From: Nodosilinea sp. FACHB-141
Lineage (GTDB): Bacteria > Cyanobacteriota > Cyanobacteriia > Phormidesmidales > Phormidesmidaceae
DNA: 64,000 nucleotides
Direction of reading: 5' to 3'
Assembly: GCF_014696135.1 (NCBI RefSeq)
Contig: NZ_JACJPP010000011.1
Location: forward strand, 186,001 to 250,000
The first letter of the stretch is position 1; every line of letters begins with the position of its first letter. Positions 55,531 to 63,044 of this stretch are shown piece by piece. The notes beneath the pieces are model-generated. The model was not told the DNA's origin. It saw only the letters and a program-made list of their open reading frames with translations, and did no database searches. A program made the translations under genes and the position numbers.

Positions 55531-56361
55531 ATGTTTTTCAGCCAAGCTTCTACATCGCAATCCCAGTTGCATGAGCATTCTGTCGATCTGGGGGATTGCA
55601 AGATTTTTTATACCCAGGGCGGGCTGAAGTTAGATTCAGCTCCTATTGTGCTTCTGCATGGTTGGGGGATTTCTGCTGTGCCTTATCATGAAGTCCTAAC
55701 CCTCCTAGCACAGCACCATCCTGTAATTGCTCCTGATTTGCCCAGTTTTGCCCGCTCGCCCTACTCGAACCTCATTCCCGACTACGACGGCTACGCTAAA
55801 TTTTTACTTTCGTTTCTGGATGCCTTAAATCTTCAACAAGTACACCTCGTAGGGCACTCGTTTGGAGGAGGAATTTCAATTGCTTTATCTGCTCTTGCTC
55901 CAGACAGAATAAAAAGTTTGATTCTAGTAGATAGTACCGGCATTCCGACTGTATCTATCCCAGAGATAATACCAAGAAGGGCAATTGAAATGACAGCCCA
56001 ATTGCTTCTTCCAAGGCTAAGATTAAAATTGGTTGATATTCCCCGAGTCTTCTCCCATAACCTTTTGTTCAACACAGGAAACGCTATTCAAGCGTTACTA
56101 CTTTCCTTACAGGTAAATCTGAAACATTTACTGCCAAAAATTGAAGCTCCTTGCCTGTTGCTATGGTCAGAAAAAGACCTGACTGAACCAATAAGTGTCG
56201 CACGAGAGATGGCTGCAATAATTCCAGATTCCAGACTAGTTACCGTAGAGGAAGGTTGGCACGAATGGGGACTCTGGTATCCCGAGAAATCCACATCTCT
56301 CATGCTTGACTTTATTCATCAAGTCGAGTGTACTAACGCAGTTACGACAGGCCTTGCTTGA
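55531..56361 (+). CDS. Alpha/beta hydrolase
   Basis: A 276-residue hydrolase: oxyanion block VLLHGWGISAVPYHEV, nucleophile elbow GHSFGGG (Ser), acid in LLWSEKDLTEPI and catalytic His in GWHEWGLWYP. The substrate is unknown. Base composition is clearly more A/T-rich than neighbours (for example around 55900-56100) and HIP1 sites are scarce, which suggests relatively recent acquisition. The gene lies between two 45-nt direct repeats and is followed by a broken reading frame. Confidence 0.88.
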   Translation: MFFSQASTSQSQLHEHSVDLGDCKIFYTQGGLKLDSAPIVLLHGWGISAVPYHEVLTLLAQHHPVIAPDLPSFARSPYSNLIPDYDGYAKFLLSFLDALNLQQVHLVGHSFGGGISIALSALAPDRIKSLILVDSTGIPTVSIPEIIPRRAIEMTAQLLLPRLRLKLVDIPRVFSHNLLFNTGNAIQALLLSLQVNLKHLLPKIEAPCLLLWSEKDLTEPISVAREMAAIIPDSRLVTVEEGWHEWGLWYPEKSTSLMLDFIHQVECTNAVTTGLA

Positions 56362-56379
56362 ATTGGGGAGCGATCGGCA

Positions 56380-56424
56380 AACGTAAGGTGCTTTGTCAGC
56401 TTTAGGGCCGCTGTAATCCTCAGC
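56380..56424 (+). repeat. 45-nt direct repeat, right copy
   Basis: Begins AACGTAAGGTGCTTTGTC and ends TAATCCTCAGC, the counterpart of 55244-55288. It starts 19 bp after the hydrolase stop and overlaps the start of a gene remnant. Confidence 0.75.
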
Positions 56425-56704
56425 ATTTATCAGAGATCTGTGTGATTTACCCCACTCCTATGAAGATGCCGTTGACTTTTTTGTAGACCTTTCAACAAAG
56501 AGGAATATTGGGGTTCATTTTTATTGTCCACGCCTGGTTGATTCATTGTGTGAGTCACCGGAAGTGTATGCGGTTAATCGGCTAGTGTCCTTTTCTCTTG
56601 AGGAGTTAGCTCCCATCAAAGACTTTCTCTGCATGAGGGACGTAAATGGGTTCAACAGCGAAAATTCAGACATTTTCAACGACGTCCATTCCATATCCTT
56701 TTAG
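56417..56704 (+). pseudogene. 5'-truncated reading frame of unknown origin
   Basis: A 95-codon open frame without a credible start codon runs from the stop TAA at 56414-56416 to TAG at 56702-56704. The translation has protein-like composition (DAVDFFVDLSTKRNIGVHFY, then PEVYAVNRLVSFSLEELAP), with no recognised family. The lost 5' end begins at the right copy of the 45-nt repeat, so the repeat or an associated rearrangement may have removed it. It could also be chance. Confidence 0.4.
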
Positions 56705-56744
56705 CGTTAGGTAGATTTTGCGTGTCTACCCGATGCTTTTGTAT

Positions 56745-58112
56745 TTATAGCCCGTAGGGCTCGGGTTGAAGGGCCACTTGGTTGGCGATCGCCTCATAGA
56801 GCCGGTCTGATATGAGCGTGTAGGCCTCATCGGTTAACCCTGCTGGGCTTTGAAACGCCTGCCCCGCAAAGTCTTCATAGAGCGGGTAAAAATTCAACAC
56901 CTGAGCATTGGCTGACTGGGTCTTGGCCTGGTTAGCAACAGCAGCTAAACCTGCAAATCCAGCGCGCATTTGCTCTAGGTAAACATTGTCTAACTCGCCC
57001 AAAATCGCCGATTCTTCAGGAGTCAGAGACTCTGGCTTGCGACTAGAGATCTCTGGCTCAATGGCGATGATGAGGCGCTTTTTATTGGCTGCGGCCCAGC
57101 TCACCATCTGCCGCATGTGGCGACCGTAGCGATCGATGCGCTGTTCGAGTTCGGCTTGGTCGGCGGGCAGGCGATCGCTAAGGGTGGCATCCAAAGTGGG
57201 TGAGTAGAGATTGAGCGGTTCTGCCAGGCGCGGCTCTGCTTGCTGGCGTTGCATACCGTAGCGTTTGATGCCCTGCACCACATAGAGCTGGTCAAACCAA
57301 GCCCGCGTCTGCTTACTCAGCTGAGCGCCAAACGACTGGCTTTCCCCGGTCAAATATTGCTCTAGCCCCGGCACATCGCTGCCCCGGTCGGCGCTAGGCA
57401 ACATCAGGTCGGCGTAACCCCCCATCACCACTACAAAGTCTGGATTGTAAGCGGCTACTCGTTGGGTCAGCATGGCTAGCGCATTACCCGACGCGTAACC
57501 GGGTACGGCTGCATTCACAACTCGATATTGCCCATCGCGAATGCGCGGTGGCAGCGCTAGGGCTTTTTGCACCTGGTCAGCCCGGAAGGGCAGCGCACTG
57601 GGTTGAAACTGCCCGGGGTTAGCCCGCTGCTGGGCAACTTGATCGTTGAGCCGGGTTTCTAGCTTGCTGGCAAAGGTGGTTTGGTTGTTGGAGCTAAGCT
57701 GCCCAAAAGCTGTCGAACCACCGAGGACAAAAATTCTAATCTCCCCCGCTGCCTTGGCGCTAGGCACGGCTTCTTCGTCTCGAAAGCCGCTGTCGTTGAT
57801 CTGCCAAAAATTGCTCTGCTGGTTGCCCGCCAGCCGATAGCCCAGTAGGGGGTCGCGCAGAGCGTTCAATTTGCCGTCGCTGGGCAGACCTGCGTAGGGC
57901 TGTCCATTCCGACTGACAAACCGCAGATGGTAAGAATCAATGACGTCAGAGGCCGGATTAGCGGTGAAGCGATCGCTGGTGCCCGTGGCGTGGGCCACCA
58001 ATCGCGTTAGCAACTCAATACCAACAGGAATGCCAATCAGCAGCAGCAGAAACAGCGCCAACCGTAAACGGCGACGCGGCTTCTTCCTTTTGTATTGGTA
58101 ACTGCTGTACAT
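56745..58112 (-). CDS. Membrane-anchored SGNH/GDSL-like hydrolase
   Basis: A 455-residue protein with a strongly basic start (YQYKRKKPRRRLRL) and one transmembrane helix (about 18-38), then a large extracytoplasmic domain. SGNH-like features are IRIFVLGGSTAFGQ (nucleophile Ser in GGS), VNAAVPGYASGNALAML and PDFVVVMGGYADLMLP. The C-terminal D/H pair is not obvious. Related proteins act in O-acyl transfer or removal on cell-surface polysaccharides. ATG 58110-58112 was chosen; TTG 58130 is in frame upstream. Confidence 0.75.
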   Translation of the reverse strand: MYSSYQYKRKKPRRRLRLALFLLLLIGIPVGIELLTRLVAHATGTSDRFTANPASDVIDSYHLRFVSRNGQPYAGLPSDGKLNALRDPLLGYRLAGNQQSNFWQINDSGFRDEEAVPSAKAAGEIRIFVLGGSTAFGQLSSNNQTTFASKLETRLNDQVAQQRANPGQFQPSALPFRADQVQKALALPPRIRDGQYRVVNAAVPGYASGNALAMLTQRVAAYNPDFVVVMGGYADLMLPSADRGSDVPGLEQYLTGESQSFGAQLSKQTRAWFDQLYVVQGIKRYGMQRQQAEPRLAEPLNLYSPTLDATLSDRLPADQAELEQRIDRYGRHMRQMVSWAAANKKRLIIAIEPEISSRKPESLTPEESAILGELDNVYLEQMRAGFAGLAAVANQAKTQSANAQVLNFYPLYEDFAGQAFQSPAGLTDEAYTLISDRLYEAIANQVALQPEPYGL

Positions 58113-58503
58113 AAATTCCGCCACTCTCAAGTCCTACACATCAATAGGCAAATTAGCAGATCGATTGTAGGCGATCGCCGCCCCTTTGCCCGAATGGCCC
58201 CAAATTTTAGTCAAACCTGGCATAGTCCGTTAGAAGAAGCCAGGCCACGAGTTTAACCCCTTAACGTAGAAGCCAAAAGGCCAGCTTATGTTCCGCAACG
58301 CGTTAAATTACTCAGAATTCACATAAATTAGGTGCAGTTAGCCTACCTGAGCGGGCGCTTTAAAGGCGGTGCGCTGTAGCTTTTAGTTATCTGTTGATCC
58401 CACTGGCCCTTTTTAGAGAGTAGAATTCAAGAAGATTTCACTTCTGCTGCAAGAAACAGGACTTCCCAACAATTGTCTTCTGATACAAAATCTACCTTGA
58501 GAA

Positions 58504-58565
58504 ACCCCGGTTCACAACAGAGATCTCGTAGGGGCATTGCACTGCAATGCCCCTACAAACCGGGT
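58504..58565. repeat. Nested hairpin repeat (GTAGGGGC family), copy 2
   Basis: The inner palindrome at 58528-58556 has arms GTAGGGGCATTGCA and TGCAATGCCCCTAC around a single C. Outer arms ACCCCGGTT (58504-58512) and AACCGGGT (58558-58565) enclose it. Compared with copy 1 at 36001-36067, the core GTAGGGGC/GCCCCTAC is identical while the inner tips and the outer arms differ but remain self-complementary. Confidence 0.85.
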
Positions 58566-58780
58566 GTAACCCAATAGGATTCGGTATGAGAATGTCTTAT
58601 TGGAACCTATCGCTCCAGACAGAAGATTGTAAGATTTCCTCGAGTGAGATGAACAGCCCAATTTATAAAATTTTCAACAATCAGTAGATCGGGTAATCAA
58701 ATATCTCTAGAGCTGTAAAAAACAACTTTCAAGCACCACGATCTCGCGACTTGTAAAAAGCAAAATAATTGATTTCATTT

Positions 58781-58804
58781 CCCCCAGCTTTAGGGTGCTG
58801 GGGG
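58781..58804 (-). terminator. Hairpin downstream of the lysozyme gene
   Basis: CCCCCAGC (58781-58788) and GCTGGGGG (58797-58804) form a perfect 8-bp stem with an 8-nt loop, 54 bp past the lysozyme stop codon on the minus strand. The flanking tract is AAATGAAATC on that strand, not a T-run, so termination activity is uncertain. Confidence 0.5.
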
Positions 58805-58858
58805 GACATAGATAGGGTGATCTGCAAAGCGTCTAGGCGAACATGGCGGTTTTGCTCA

Positions 58859-60172
58859 TTAGACCCCTAAACTGGCGCGGGTACGGGAGCCGACAACACC
58901 ATCGGCGGTTAAGCCTCGGCTGGCCTGATACTGGCGTACAGCGCGATCGGTGCCGGGGCCAAACACTCCGTCGGCTACTACCGAAAATCCGGCACGGGCG
59001 ATCGCCTGCTGCACAGCCCGCACATCGTTGCCTCGGGTATAGGGGTTGGCCAACCGCAGCACTCGTATAAAGGAGGGCGAGGTCGGGGTGGGCGGGGTGG
59101 TGGTCTGCTGTTGTAGCCTTGTCCAGGTTTCGGGGCCGACGACGCCATCGGCGGTCAGTCCTCGGCTGGCTTGGAACTGGCGCACGGCGCGATCGGTGCC
59201 AGGGCCAAAGATGCCGTCGGCGGTGACGGCAATGCCCTGGCGGCTGAGAGCCTGCTGCAGCGTCAGCACGTCGCTGCCCGAGGTGAGCGGGTTGGTGAGC
59301 CGCAGCAGCCGGTTCTGGGCGAGGGACGGGGCGGGAGGCGACTGTTGCAGCCGCGCCCAAGTTTGGGGGCCAACAACACCATCAGCCGGAAGGCCCTGCG
59401 ATCGCTGAAACTGCTCGACGGCGATCGCCGTCGCCGGACCAAAATATCCGTCCGCAACTAGATTTGCCCCCCAGCGCACCAGCGCCTGCTGCACCTGCTG
59501 CACATCCTGACCATTGGTGTAGGGGTTGGTGAGAGATAGCAGTCGCGGCCCCGAGGCTGTCGGTACCCCGCCGCCGCTGCCCGATACTGCGGGTCGATTG
59601 GCCAGATAGGCCTGGGCCTCTTGGCTCAGATAGCGATTGCCGCTGGGGGTGCGACCGCCCGCCAGATAACGCTGTCCGGCGGTGCTGAGGGCTACCCCCG
59701 GTGTGCCTGCTAGAAACACATTGGCCTCTGACAAGCGGCGGCGCAGCAGCCCTTCCTCCACATTGGTGCCGGGGTTACGGTAAAGAATTAGGGCCGCCTC
59801 AAGGTTCTGCCACTCCTGATTGCGCAGCACCCGCGAGATGGTTTCAAAGCCGCTGGACCCGTAAAAGTAGGCACCCAGATTGTAGGCAAAGCTGAGAATC
59901 GCCCCCCGCTGGTTGTCATTCATCGTTGACCAGGTGGGAATGCGCTCCTGCGGCGGTAGGTAATTGTTGGCGACTTGCCGCATTAGTAGCTCGTCGGCCT
60001 CCTCTCGGGTGATGCGATCGCCCAGCTTGAAGGGTTGACCATCCTTATCGCGGGTCGAACCCCAGCCAATAGTGATGGGCAAATTCCCGGTCTTGGGGTC
60101 TGGGTAGGCTTGTAGACTCAAGCCCTCAAAGGTTTTGATCAGGTCTAGACCTGGCGTGGGCACCCCAGCCAT
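58859..60172 (-). CDS. GH24 lysozyme with three peptidoglycan-binding repeats
   Basis: A 437-residue endolysin-like protein. Residues 1-155 are a phage-type lysozyme: catalytic Glu in LIKTFEGLSLQAYPD, then the ITIGWGST block, and NQRGAILSFAYNLG. Three PG_binding_1 repeats follow (about 210-275, 282-350, 365-437), each with a GxDVxxLQQAL-type start and ADGxxGPxT end; the second and third are nearly identical. No signal peptide is visible, so export is by another route, or it is of prophage origin. No other phage genes are nearby. Confidence 0.92.
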   Translation of the reverse strand: MAGVPTPGLDLIKTFEGLSLQAYPDPKTGNLPITIGWGSTRDKDGQPFKLGDRITREEADELLMRQVANNYLPPQERIPTWSTMNDNQRGAILSFAYNLGAYFYGSSGFETISRVLRNQEWQNLEAALILYRNPGTNVEEGLLRRRLSEANVFLAGTPGVALSTAGQRYLAGGRTPSGNRYLSQEAQAYLANRPAVSGSGGGVPTASGPRLLSLTNPYTNGQDVQQVQQALVRWGANLVADGYFGPATAIAVEQFQRSQGLPADGVVGPQTWARLQQSPPAPSLAQNRLLRLTNPLTSGSDVLTLQQALSRQGIAVTADGIFGPGTDRAVRQFQASRGLTADGVVGPETWTRLQQQTTTPPTPTSPSFIRVLRLANPYTRGNDVRAVQQAIARAGFSVVADGVFGPGTDRAVRQYQASRGLTADGVVGSRTRASLGV

Positions 60173-60254
60173 AGCAATTACCTCGCGGAAAACGTTAGAA
60201 CTTACCGCAAGTGTATCTAGACTCTGGGTGTCCTATAGCCTCTCTACGGTAGGG

Positions 60255-61067
60255 CTAAGGCCAAAGGGTGCCGGTGGGGCGGCAGTGGCTAAAGACCTTG
60301 TGCCAGTTCACTACCGAGCCGATCACGGCGATCGCCGGAGCTTCAAACCCCGTCTCTGCCACCTGGGCCACGATAGTGGTCAGCGTGCCAATCAGCGTTT
60401 CTTGCTGCGGGTAGGTGCCCCAACGAATCAGCGCTACAGGGGTGTCGGCGCTAAGGTCGGCCGCGAGCAGCTCGGCGGTAATCGTCCCCAGGTTGTGAAT
60501 GCCCATGTACACCACAATGGTTTCAGACCCCTGGGCCAGGGCGCGCCAGTTTACCCTCGGTCGATACTTGCCGGCCGACTCATGGCCGGTCACAAAGGTC
60601 ACTGACGAACTTTGGCTGCGGTGGGTAACCGGAATGCCCGCATAGGCTGGTACCGCGACTCCAGCCGTAATGCCCGGCACTACTTCTACCCGAATGCCGG
60701 CTTCTACTAAGGCCGCCATTTCTTCGCCGCCGCGCCCAAACACAAAGGGGTCACCCCCTTTGAGGCGCACTACTACAGCGTGGGCTTTGGCCTGATCGAT
60801 GATCAGCTGATTGATTTCCTCTTGCCCTAAGGAATGGCGACCGCGCCGCTTGCCCGCGTTGATCACTGTGGCCTGGGGGTTAATCATGGCCAAGATAGGA
60901 GCGCTTACCAAGGCGTCATGGATGACTACATCAGCGCACTCCAACAGCCCCTTGCCCCGCAGCGTAAACAGACCCGGATCGCCCGGCCCCGCGCCGACCA
61001 GGTAAACCATGCCGTAGGGTTGGCCCCCCTGGGGCTGGACTGTAGGCCGAGAAGCTGCCGACACCAT
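60255..61067 (-). CDS. cobA: Uroporphyrinogen-III C-methyltransferase (second copy, free-standing)
   Basis: A 270-residue SUMT: VYLVGAGPGDPGLFTLRGKG, VVVRLKGGDPFVFGRGGEEM, VEVVPGITAGVAVPAYAGIP, the SVTFVTGHE block and YMGIHNLGTITAEL. It makes precorrin-2 for siroheme (or cobalamin). The start is ATG 61065-61067 or ATG 61008-61010. It lies 100 bp downstream of a CbiX/SirB-type chelatase gene on the same strand, so the pair probably supplies siroheme for nitrite and sulfite reductases. A second SUMT is fused to HemD at 26844. Confidence 0.92.
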   Translation of the reverse strand: MVSAASRPTVQPQGGQPYGMVYLVGAGPGDPGLFTLRGKGLLECADVVIHDALVSAPILAMINPQATVINAGKRRGRHSLGQEEINQLIIDQAKAHAVVVRLKGGDPFVFGRGGEEMAALVEAGIRVEVVPGITAGVAVPAYAGIPVTHRSQSSSVTFVTGHESAGKYRPRVNWRALAQGSETIVVYMGIHNLGTITAELLAADLSADTPVALIRWGTYPQQETLIGTLTTIVAQVAETGFEAPAIAVIGSVVNWHKVFSHCRPTGTLWP

Positions 61068-61167
61068 AGGCGTGATCAAATCCAAATAAAAAACAAAAAG
61101 GCTGGCTGAGGAAATTGGCCATTCTCTAGGGTAGACCGTTGCCGACCCAAGGTAGCGATCGCTGTGC

Positions 61168-62193
61168 CTAAGACACGAGCGACGACGGGTGAACCGCGTG
61201 GCGAAAGGCCACCCGCTGCATCGGTACCAGCGCCTCCTGAGGCTTGGTCGGTATGCGATGGAGGGCAAGGTCAATCACCAGATTGGCCAGCTCGGGCGAA
61301 GGCCCCAGCGGCGGCAGCAGATGAAACCCCATTCGAGGAAAGCGCTCGGCCAGCTCTTCGGTGTGGTGGGTAATGGCGTCGGTGGTGCTGCCCGCGAACA
61401 AGAAATAGGGCAAAATTGCTACCCGTTGCACCCCACTCTGCATATAGTGAATCACTTGGGTATCTAGGCTGGGGGCAACTGCCCAAAAGGCGGCAGTGCC
61501 CCCCAGCCCCTGAGCCAGGGCGTAAATAGGAGCATTGCCCCCGGGTCGGCGGCTGCCGTGGGACAACACAATTAGCGCTTCGGTGGCGGTGGTGCTTAGC
61601 TTGTGGCGCAAGAGACCTATAAGACCGGGATGGCTGCCCAAGTGCGGGCAGATCTCTAGGCTTAAGCCCGGCAGCTCGTGACGGGCCAACTCGACCTCCG
61701 CTGGAATGTCTTCCATCACGTGGACGCCAGCCAGCAAGAACAAGGGGAGTACCCGCACTCGATGTACTCCTGCGGCCTGGGCCCGCTGGCTAAAGGCGAC
61801 AATTTGCTGATGCAGCGGCACGGCTCCAACTTCAAGGCAGGCGGTGCCCACCAGCGGACCATTCACCGTCTCGGGCTGAGAGACTCGGCTGCGAAAAATA
61901 CCGGCTTCTTCCCCAAGAGGGCTAGTCGTGCTGGGGCGCAGCCAGTCTAACGCTGGAGCCCGCCGCAGAAATGATGCCGCCTGACTAGTCGCCGATCGCT
62001 CCATTGCCGCCCGTTCACCAAGCTCCATACGGCTATCTGAACAGTCTGGAGGGCTTGGCTGATTCCCCCACAGGCCAGGTTCCTGCGATCGCACGAAGTG
62101 AGCCAACCGCTCCATGCCTTGCCCGGGTCGTGGGTCGCGGCTACCGTGAGATACTAATAGATAAGCTGTCGATGCAGATGCAGACACAGGCAA
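61168..62193 (-). CDS. sirB: Sirohydrochlorin chelatase-like protein (two CbiX domains)
   Basis: A 341-residue chelatase with two CbiX repeats: YLLVSHGSRDPRPGQ near the N-terminus and ALIVLSHGSRRPGGNAPIYA around residue 210. Metal-binding His residues are in each SHGS block, and VLPLFLLAGVHVMEDIP and ILPYFLFAGSTTDAITHHTE are family motifs. It would insert Fe (or Co/Ni) into sirohydrochlorin. About 75 extra residues (near 38-112) interrupt the first domain. The start is TTG 62191-62193 or GTG 62185-62187; no ATG fits. Confidence 0.87.
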   Translation of the reverse strand: MPVSASASTAYLLVSHGSRDPRPGQGMERLAHFVRSQEPGLWGNQPSPPDCSDSRMELGERAAMERSATSQAASFLRRAPALDWLRPSTTSPLGEEAGIFRSRVSQPETVNGPLVGTACLEVGAVPLHQQIVAFSQRAQAAGVHRVRVLPLFLLAGVHVMEDIPAEVELARHELPGLSLEICPHLGSHPGLIGLLRHKLSTTATEALIVLSHGSRRPGGNAPIYALAQGLGGTAAFWAVAPSLDTQVIHYMQSGVQRVAILPYFLFAGSTTDAITHHTEELAERFPRMGFHLLPPLGPSPELANLVIDLALHRIPTKPQEALVPMQRVAFRHAVHPSSLVS

Positions 62194-62435
62194 ACTCTAA
62201 CTCTCTAAACAACAGCAGCAGGTCATCCACACACCGCTCAACCCTGGGGCTAGCGCACTACAGAGGGAAATCTTGCCGCCTTACAACAGGTAGTGCTGGC
62301 CCCTCATTATAAAGATTTAGTTCAAGGCGTCTGGTATCGTATCCATCAAAAGGTATGAGGGTTAGTTAGCTCGATATTTGGCGGCCCCAAGTAGCTCAGC
62401 TCCCAGACCCATTGTGGTAAAGTAAAAACTGGTTT

Positions 62436-62506
62436 GCGGGTGTAGTTTAGTGGTAAAACCTTAGCCTTCCAAGCTAATGATGGGGGTTCGATTCCCCCCA
62501 CCCGCT
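62436..62506 (+). tRNA. tRNA-Gly(UCC)
   Basis: A 71-nt gene with 7-bp acceptor stem GCGGGTG/CACCCGC and discriminator T. The D arm is GTTTAGTGGTAAAAC. The anticodon stem TTAGC/GCTAA has loop CTTCCAA (anticodon TCC, reading GGA), and the T arm GGGGGTTCGATTCCCCC has the conserved TTCGA. CCA is not encoded. A transposon end begins 8 bp downstream, and a matching guide inside that element targets this gene. Confidence 0.97.
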
Positions 62507-62513
62507 TAAATAG

Positions 62514-62613
62514 TGTACAGTGACTCACTATTTGTCATCGGTGACGTATCAGTGTCGTTGAGGCCAGATTTAATGTCATTGAGACATAATTGTGTCGTCA
62601 AACCGCTGGTGAC
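62514..62613 (+). mobile_element. Terminal region of a Tn7-like, type V-K (Cas12k) CRISPR-associated transposon remnant
   Basis: The sequence starts TGTACAGTGAC 8 bp after the tRNA and continues with TGTC-containing repeats at 62533, 62553, 62574 and 62593, at a regular 19-21 bp spacing, then GTGAC at 62609. TGTACA termini with TGTC/GTGAC transposase-binding repeats at two helical turns are the hallmark of V-K CAST ends, which insert beside tRNA genes. No tnsB, tnsC, tniQ or cas12k lies in the window. The interior continues rightwards at least to the CRISPR repeat at 62777. Confidence 0.85.
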
Positions 62614-62641
62614 ACATTGTTTGTTTTCTAGGAAGCCTTTA

Positions 62642-62695
62642 GAAGGCTAAGGCTTTACCTTTCAAATTGCTTAAGGCCTTGTCGGCGCTGCTTTT
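62642..62695 (-). ncRNA. Putative delocalised homing guide (crRNA) matching the adjacent tRNA-Gly
   Basis: On the minus strand, a repeat-like 3' end TTTGAAAG (62666-62659) is followed by GTAAAGCCTTAGCCTTC (62658-62642). This 17-nt sequence matches tRNA-Gly positions 62453-62469 at 16 of 17 positions (18 of 20 if extended). The target is preceded by AGTG (62449-62452), a GTN-type PAM, and lies 61 bp from the transposon end. Short, delocalised homing spacers are known for V-K CASTs. The 5' part of the repeat (to about 62695) is not clearly conserved. Confidence 0.8.
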
Positions 62696-62740
62696 TAAGC
62701 CATAATCTCTAGAATTTGCCGAAGTGGCAAGGTTGCAGGC

Positions 62741-62777
62741 CTTTCAACCTCCCCTGTTCAGGGTGGTTGATTGGGAC
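62741..62777 (-). CRISPR. Single 37-nt type V-K-like CRISPR direct repeat
   Basis: Read on the minus strand, the 37-nt unit starts GTCCCAATCAACCACCC and ends CAGGGGAGGTTGAAAG. Its length, the terminal GTTGAAAG and the internal CCACCC/GGGGAGG-type pairing agree with V-K repeats as I remember them. Only this one full repeat is present; 75 bp further on the strand lies the TTTGAAAG end of the guide. The sequence after it (62740-62716) does not match tRNA-Gly contiguously, sharing only AACCTT. Confidence 0.7.
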
Positions 62778-62984
62778 GGCAGCTTAAATAAACAATGCCT
62801 TCTGAGGCGAGTTTAGGGCAAAGGGTGAGCGTTGAACGATGAATGGAATAGCTAGCGGGAAGGACACCTTGCTGCATCCACAAGGGATAACCATTGACGT
62901 TGTGTAGCTGTAGGGTGCGATCGCCCTATTTAGCCTCATGTGACCTGCCGGGCTAGCCGAGCAAAATAAATGTACACTTACCCC

Positions 62985-63016
62985 TTGACTCTCTAGCTCA
63001 CTGGAAGCTTCACCAT
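62985..63016 (+). promoter_or_regulatory. MerR/CueR-type promoter upstream of copZ-copA
   Basis: TTGACT (62985-62990) is followed 20 bp later by CACCAT. The spacer CTCTAGCTCACTGGAAGCTT contains an imperfect dyad (CTCTAG/CTGGAAG). The long 19-20 bp spacer with a central dyad is typical of MerR-family metal-responsive promoters such as those of CueR. Position directly before the copper genes supports copper control. No regulator gene is in the window. Confidence 0.6.
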
Positions 63017-63044
63017 AGAGCCATACGAGTTCAAAGGCTTAGCC

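Larger units (their letters stand above)
58113..58858. other. 746-bp A/T-rich intergenic region
   Basis: No gene is supported in any frame. The region contains the second nested-hairpin repeat (58504-58565) and a terminator-like hairpin after the lysozyme gene (58781-58804). The rest is A/T-rich and without HIP1 sites except near 58172. It serves as the promoter region of the SGNH protein gene at its left end. Confidence 0.6.

Noticed and set aside
58859-60172. Prophage around the GH24 lysozyme
   Set aside because: No holin, portal, capsid or integrase genes are nearby; such lysozymes with peptidoglycan-binding repeats also occur as solitary cyanobacterial genes.
62716-62740. Sequence after the full CRISPR repeat as a guide against tRNA-Gly
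   Set aside because: It shares only AACCTT and scattered bases with the tRNA; alignment needs gaps. The guide at 62642-62658 fits far better.
62971-62976. A second TGTACA that could be the other transposon end
   Set aside because: TGTACA is palindromic and short. The inward sequence (TTTATTTTGC) lacks GTGAC and TGTC repeats, and the flanks (AATAG and CTTAC) are not a target duplication.
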